DNA of 64,000 bases from Anisodus tanguticus (lineage: Eukaryota; Streptophyta; Magnoliopsida; Solanales; Solanaceae), in contig CM067541.1 in NCBI GenBank assembly GCA_034509755.1, forward strand, positions 59,035,556 to 59,099,555. The letters run 5' to 3'. A program made the translations under genes and the position numbers. Every line of letters begins with the position of its first letter. Within the stretch, counting starts at the first letter, position 1. Below, piece by piece: positions 58,977-64,000 of the stretch. Under the pieces are notes generated by a model, which was not told the DNA's origin, searched no databases, and saw nothing but the letters and a program-made list of their open reading frames with translations.

Positions 58977-59856
58977 TAATAAGAGCATGAAATTCGTGTA
59001 ACATGACAACTTTCCAATTCGGGTAGGACAACGTAGCTTTTGGGTTCTTGGTAGGGGTGGAGGTTAAATTGAGGAAAGTAGGTTAAATTGATATTTGGGC
59101 CGAAAAATCTCATGCATGGCACGAGTTTCAATGGTCCGAGGCTGATCCGTCATTGGTTGGGTAGTATGGGTCTCGGGTAGGTTAATGGGCCGAGGGGGTG
59201 TATGGTGGCCCAAGTGAAAGCGGGCAGCTGATCCTATAGTGGGTTGGGATCCGGTATTGGGCTGGTTGACGGGTTCATTTGAGGGAGCAGTGGGGTCCCC
59301 CGCTTGGGCCTTCCCGTCACGCAAACAGGATTGGGCCGAGACCAGCGGTACTAAGGCAGTGGTCGTCGGTCCAGTCCCATTTTGTGGTTGGGCCGATAAA
59401 TGTTGGTATTTTGTTGGGTTGGTTATTTATGTGGTGGTGTCAAATGGGATGTATTCCGTTATCCAAAAAATCATATGAAGGTGAGGATGTCACACGAGAC
59501 TTAGCAAACGGGAATGTAGACTCATCAAAAACCACATGACAAGAGACAATGATTTTCCCATTCGTCCAATCATAACATTTATATCCCCTATGATTTGTTG
59601 GGTATCCCAAAAACAGACAAGGAGTTGAACGAGCCTACAACTTGTTAATGGTAGTTGATGGAAACAAAGGATAACACAAACATCCAAACACCCTCAAATG
59701 TGTAAAAGACGGAAGACGATGATACAATATTTGAGTGGAAGACACATTGGAGAGCAATTTACTAGGAAGAATATTTAAAAGGTATGTTGTCATTTGAAGT
59801 GCATGGTGCCAAAACTTTGTGTGGAAGAATGCACAAGAATAGAGCGAATCATATTA

Positions 59857-60899
59857 TTAATCGTTCGGATTTTTCTTTCGGCTTTCCATTTTGTGGTGAT
59901 GTATGTGGACACGAAAGACGCAAAGACAACCCAATTTGGTGATAAAAATCATTAAATTGGGTATTGATGAATTCCCCCCATTGTCACATTGAAAACATTT
60001 AATGCTTTTGCCAAATTGAGTTCTGATAAAAATACTAAATTGTTTTAAAATGGTGTAGGTTTGTGATTTATGTCCTAAGGGAAACGTCCACAAAAAAATT
60101 GAATAATCATCTAGAATGAGCATATAATATTTATGACCTGCAGAATTCAAAATTGGTGTCATCCACAAATCACAATGCACAAGATCAAATGGCATAATAG
60201 TATGAGAAGTAGATGATGCAAAATAAAGCTTAACATGTTTACCAAGCACACAAGTTTGGCAAACTAAAGAGTCCGAAAGTTTGTTACAATAAAACAAATT
60301 ATTCTTCCAAAGATTATTAAAAACTTCTGCTCCTGGGTGTCCCAACCGATTGTGCCATAGAGTAGGAGAAATGGCAGCAAATGTGGATGGTTTGGTGACG
60401 CTATTTTTGGAAACAGAGGTGACGGGATACAAGCCCCCCGTGCTATTGCATTTCATAAGTGGCATCCTCGTATGAAAATCCTTTACAGGAAAGCCAAACG
60501 GATCAAAATTCACAGAAATATTGTTGTCAATGGTAAAACGTTTAACATAGATCAAGTTTTAAATTAGTTTTGGTGCATGTAAGACATTTTCAAGTATAAT
60601 GGTGGGTGTGGAGAGGGTAGTAATACATGACCAATACCGTGAATTAGAATTTGCTATCCACTGCCGACAATAATATTTTTATTATTGCTCATATTAAAAT
60701 AAGATGAGAGATTACCTTGAGATGCTGTCATGTGTGACGTAGCCCCTGTGTCCATGAACCAAGACTCTTTCGGAACACTTATATTCATATTGTTCATGGC
60801 TTGTTCAATGTCTGTGGGTGCATAGCCAACCGAGGACGGTGCCTGAGCCGCAAACACATGATGTGGACGAGACCCTAGAATATCGGGTTGGCGATTCAA
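59857..60899 (-). pseudogene. copia protease, GAG-pre-integrase and integrase
   Basis: 60899-60654 carries the protease with an intact WFMDTGATSHMTA site. 60555-59857 encodes GAG-pre-integrase (LWHNRLGHPG, CQTCVLGKH) and the integrase core with DLVHCDLW and ILDDYSIFLWTFPL. The frame ends early in integrase. Confidence 0.85.
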
Positions 60900-61264
60900 A
60901 GTAAAAGGAGGTCAGGCCCACGATGAAGTCAGATAAGGACATGGCGGGGCAGCCCAATGTGGGGCCAGGCCCACGGTGGGTACTGCCCCCACTGATTTCT
61001 GCCACTTCTCGGATTGGCCACCGCCGCCGGCAGTTTGGCCACCTCTTCGGCCTCTTCCGTTTCTACCATTATATTTCCCTCTATTGTTACGGTTTGAACT
61101 CTATTTTTTGCCATTATTTTGATGATTATTATTTCCCCCCCCCCCCCCCGAACCAGAAATTTGGGGCTCCAAATCCGTTGAAAATGAGCTGGTGGAGACG
61201 AGAGCGGTTCCGACAGTGGTTGCTCCAGAAGATGTATGTTTTGCTTTATGAGTTTCTTCTAGAA

Positions 61265-61861
61265 TCAACCTCGAATGGGCCTCATAAAAGGGAGGCAACA
61301 AATTACTTTGCTGAATGAAGTAGCAACTTCATCATATTGTTCATTCAACCCTGCAATCAACTGAAGGACCAACTTTTGATTTGTTATGGGCGAACCAACG
61401 TTGGATAGTTGGTCCGCAAGTACCTTTAATTCCTGATAGTAGGCGGAGATGTTGGAAAAGTCATCCAATTTAACATTGGTAAATTGGTGTTCAAGATAAA
61501 CGACCCTAGAGAGTTTGTTATCTTGAAATATGTTTTGTAGACGAACCCACTCCTGTTGAGCTGTAAAATTCGGCTCTAATATGGTACGGAGGAGATCATT
61601 CGAAATAGTGCCATAAATTCATTGAAGAACTATAACATCTAACCGGGACCATAATTTTTTATCCACCATAATGGTATCCGATGATGACTCGGACGGGATG
61701 ATATGGTCGATTACCTCATAGACGCGACAATGAATTTTGAACAACTCCGCCCAAGATATGTATTGCCCTTTTTCCGTTTCAAGAGTTATGGATATAAAGT
61801 TCTTGACGTTATTAACGGAAAGAGCGGGATGCAAGCTTTGTTTTTCGGCCATAGGGTCCAC
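61265..61861 (-). pseudogene. copia gag
   Basis: Minus-strand frame from 61861 (MDPMAEKQSLHPALSVNNVK) to 61265, with a stop near 61619 and further frame damage. Contains the W-A-E-L-F-K-I-H motif and the UBN2-type region YYQELKVLADQLSNVGSPI. A poly-C run at 61137-61149 follows, where the zinc-knuckle region would be expected. Confidence 0.82.
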
Positions 61862-62156
61862 TTAGAATCAAAAGAAGAGGAGGAGTAGGTGGTGTTTTGA
61901 TGAAACTGGATGAAAGAACCCTAAATTGTGGTAGGATTTTTGGAAGAGAAACAAGTTCTATCCGAGAAGGGGGGGGGGGTAGTTGTCGGCTAGGATATGT
62001 TTTAGGTTTAGGGTTAGGGAAATGTTTAGGATTAGGGTTTATGAGTATTAACCCTTAAGGGGGCCGGAAAAAAACAAGAAGAATGAAGGGAAGATTTCGG
62101 CTAAGAGAAAAGAAAGAAGAAGGTTTAAGGCAAAGGATCTTTGGCTCTTGATACCA

Positions 62157-62371
62157 TGTAGGAAATTGATTCCTTGATTAATTTTATTCCAATAGTACAA
62201 TATATATACAATCATAATATGCATGTCTTATGGAAAACTAATCTATCTTACCTAAAATATAAGATGCTAATACTAATCATCCTAATTAATGAGATATTAC
62301 AAAATGTTACAATATCAATTATGAATAATGAATGGAGATAATTATGGAATTGTCCCATAATTACTCTAACG
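62157..62371 (-). repeat. 5' LTR of the copia element in the MITE
   Basis: 215 bp, starts TGTAGGAAATTG next to the primer-binding site and ends CTCTAACG next to the CAAAT duplication. Confidence 0.9.
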
Positions 62372-62588
62372 CAAATTACTTGACCACTTTCTAAAAATAA
62401 GATATAATTAATGAAGTTTTTTCCTACTTTGTCCTTGACATTAATTTTTTTAAAAGAAACCAATATTGATTAGAGTGTAATTAATTGAAGAGAGATAAGA
62501 GTAATATAATAAAAATACTCTTCTTATTTATGTTTGTAAGGGGCGTGCAAAAGGGAAAGTGACCAAGTAATATAGGACGGAGGAAGTA

Positions 62589-63020
62589 TTGCCAAGTCAT
62601 AATTTCAGGATGTTACTTTATCCTTCTCAATTGAACTTGTAGAATGTCATTCTACATTTGCTAAAATAGCATGGTGACGTTACACAATCAATACTTTTAA
62701 CTATATAGTTCGTTAATACTAAGTTACGATAATCTATGAATATTTATCAGAAATTATGAGTTGATAATAAAAGAAAGAGATGGTAGATGATGACCTTTTA
62801 TATCTTACATAGTACAGCAAATGTTAGACGCATTGTCAAAGGGAAGATGAGATGAGAATATATTCAAAGCTACAACTATAGTTTGTTGAAAATCAGCTGT
62901 AGTAGGGACTGAGAATTCATGGCATGTGTTATGACACACAAAATTGCCGATAATATGTGGATGAAATTGGCCTAGATACGAAGATGTATACTACTGATCA
63001 TGGATTTAACTGAATTCAAT

Positions 63021-63026
<6 letters not shown>
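62589..63026. other. Intergenic, no gene recognised
   Basis: AT-rich with no supported open frame or repeat. Confidence 0.3.

Positions 63027-63077
<51 letters not shown>
63027..63077. repeat. TA microsatellite
   Basis: About 25 uninterrupted TA repeats. Confidence 0.92.
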
Positions 63078-63079
<2 letters not shown>

Positions 63080-63651
63080 AATTATAATTTTAAAAGTATA
63101 ATAAATTTAAAACTTTAAAAACTTTAAATGTTGATCTCTGTATCAAATTTAAATTCTTAGTTAGCTTTTGATACGATCACAACATTCAAACCTAGCTAGA
63201 AAGTAGACTCGTCCTTGTCTTTCGTTAGTCATTACCTGTTACTTTCATTATTTATTGGTTTTAAAGATACAAAGTTATAAGAAAAAGTTTGGTTTACCAC
63301 TTTTTAAAGTTGAGCAATTTGACGACAATGAAGAATGAGGGTCTATTTTTTAAAGAAAAAAATGAAAATACATCTTTTCCCCCTAAACTTGCATCGAAAA
63401 TTTATTTTAGTAATTTAACTTTACACATAACTATTTATCCCCCATTCTTATCGATAATGTATTAATTATCTTCTAAGTAGAGAAAGTGTACTCATCTTCC
63501 TGTAAGCAAGTGAGAAGGAAAAAAAAACTTGATATAATAATATACATGTCATTTTTCTAATGGCCAATATATAATAATAATCTTAATATTTTTTTCTTGA
63601 TCTATTAATATTTTTTTAATTATATAAATTTTTTATTTTGAGATAAATAAA

Positions 63652-63765
63652 ATTTGCGGGTCGCAGTGAGGTAAGACTTAGTACAATAGACTCTTGTGGT
63701 CCGGACCTTTTTCGAATTCCGTGTATAGCGAAAGCTTAATGTATCGGGCTTCCATGCCCTTTTTT
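63652..63765 (+). mobile_element. SINE-like fragment
   Basis: GCGGGTCGCAGTGAGGTAAG, then AATAGACTCTTGTGGTCCGG, then GTGTATAGCGAAAGCTTAAT and CGGGCTTCCATGCCC with a T run match the 3' part of the common solanaceous SINE type (GGTCCGGACCC ... GCATAGCGGGAGCTTAGTGC ... CCGGGCTGCCCTTTTT). Truncated at the left. Confidence 0.55.
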
Positions 63766-64000
63766 CTCCAAAAGACATTCTCCTCCATTGTCACTACACA
63801 TCTATTTCATCATTTACAAGACCAACATTGTTGGACTAAATGTTGGAGAGAAATAAATTAATAAATTGACTATAAATCTTTCTTTTTAAAATCATTTAAT
63901 AGGAGAATTTTAAAGAAGGCACCTTTAAGCAATGCGTAAGAAATTTTTGAATTTTAAATTCGTGACAATCAAAGCTTACAACTTAATTTATATTAATTGA

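Larger units (their letters stand above)
57302..62371 (-). mobile_element. Full-length but degenerate Ty1/copia element
   Basis: LTRs at 57302-57515 and 62157-62371; TSD CAAAT at 57297-57301 and 62372-62376. Minus-strand primer-binding site TGGTATCAAGAGCC (62143-62156) and polypurine tract GACTGCGGGGGAC (57516-57528). Gag, protease, integrase, reverse transcriptase and RNase H are all present in the right order but in broken frames. Homopolymer runs (C at 61137-61149, G at 61970-61978) sit in the internal region and leader. The LTRs differ at roughly a dozen positions by eye. Confidence 0.93.
57250..62586. mobile_element. Stowaway-like MITE split by a copia element
   Basis: Left end CTCCTCCGTCCCATATTAAT and inverted right end CTTCCTCCGTCCTATATTAC, with TA at 57248-57249 and 62587-62588. 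The MITE itself is 57250-57301 plus 62377-62586, about 262 bp. The copia element at 57302-62371 lies within it. Confidence 0.88.

Overview
This is nuclear DNA from a dicot plant, most likely a member of the Solanaceae. The genes are split by GT-AG introns and the products are plant-specific: a PsbW photosystem subunit with a chloroplast transit peptide, an FBL17-type F-box protein, a DRIP-type RING ligase and a lysine/alanine-rich linker histone. The intergenic DNA is AT-rich and full of retroelements. TS-type SINE sequence and a Tat/Ogre-like LTR pattern point to Solanaceae. The species cannot be told from the sequence alone.

Five gene models can be built and all keep frame across every intron: (1) histone H1, minus strand, 4992-6256, 2 exons; (2) a chloroplast-targeted UbiE/METTL7-like methyltransferase, minus strand, 12310-16219, 6 exons; (3) a DRIP-like RING/RAWUL E3 ubiquitin ligase, minus strand, 21501-27407, 7 exons; (4) psbW, plus strand, 45063-46234, 2 exons; (5) FBL17, plus strand, 49032-54133, 11 exons. 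Downstream of gene 2 lies a partial tandem duplicate (9761-11116) that carries only its last three exons, still open and with usable splice sites. The genes are independent transcription units, not an operon. H1 and FBL17 both belong to S-phase biology, and their upstream DNA carries the expected motifs: a histone octamer for H1 and two E2F sites for FBL17.

Mobile DNA dominates the rest. 1-2597 is the start of a decayed Ty1/copia element on the minus strand that runs off the left edge. 7401-9450 is an internally deleted copia element with a target-site duplication (TSD). 17038-19258 is a large solo LTR, flanked by a TS SINE and a LINE fragment. 28117-42409 is a hAT transposon with an 8-bp TSD, split by a 10.9-kb non-autonomous Tat/Ogre-like LTR element (29647-40502, 5-bp TSD) with ~3.2-kb LTRs and three tandem-repeat arrays in place of genes. 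57250-62586 is a Stowaway-like MITE split by a full-length but degenerate copia element (57302-62371, 5-bp TSD). Several smaller MITEs sit in introns and promoters, and two of them have local unoccupied copies of their target site.

The most notable observations are the duplicated 3' exon cassette of the methyltransferase, the strange CAG/CTG-versus-CG pattern of differences between the two big LTRs (more like consensus error at methylated sites than mutation), the paired E2F sites upstream of FBL17, and two nested-transposon histories resolved by TSDs. I found no CRISPR array, rRNA or convincing tRNA gene, and no clearly new biochemical system.
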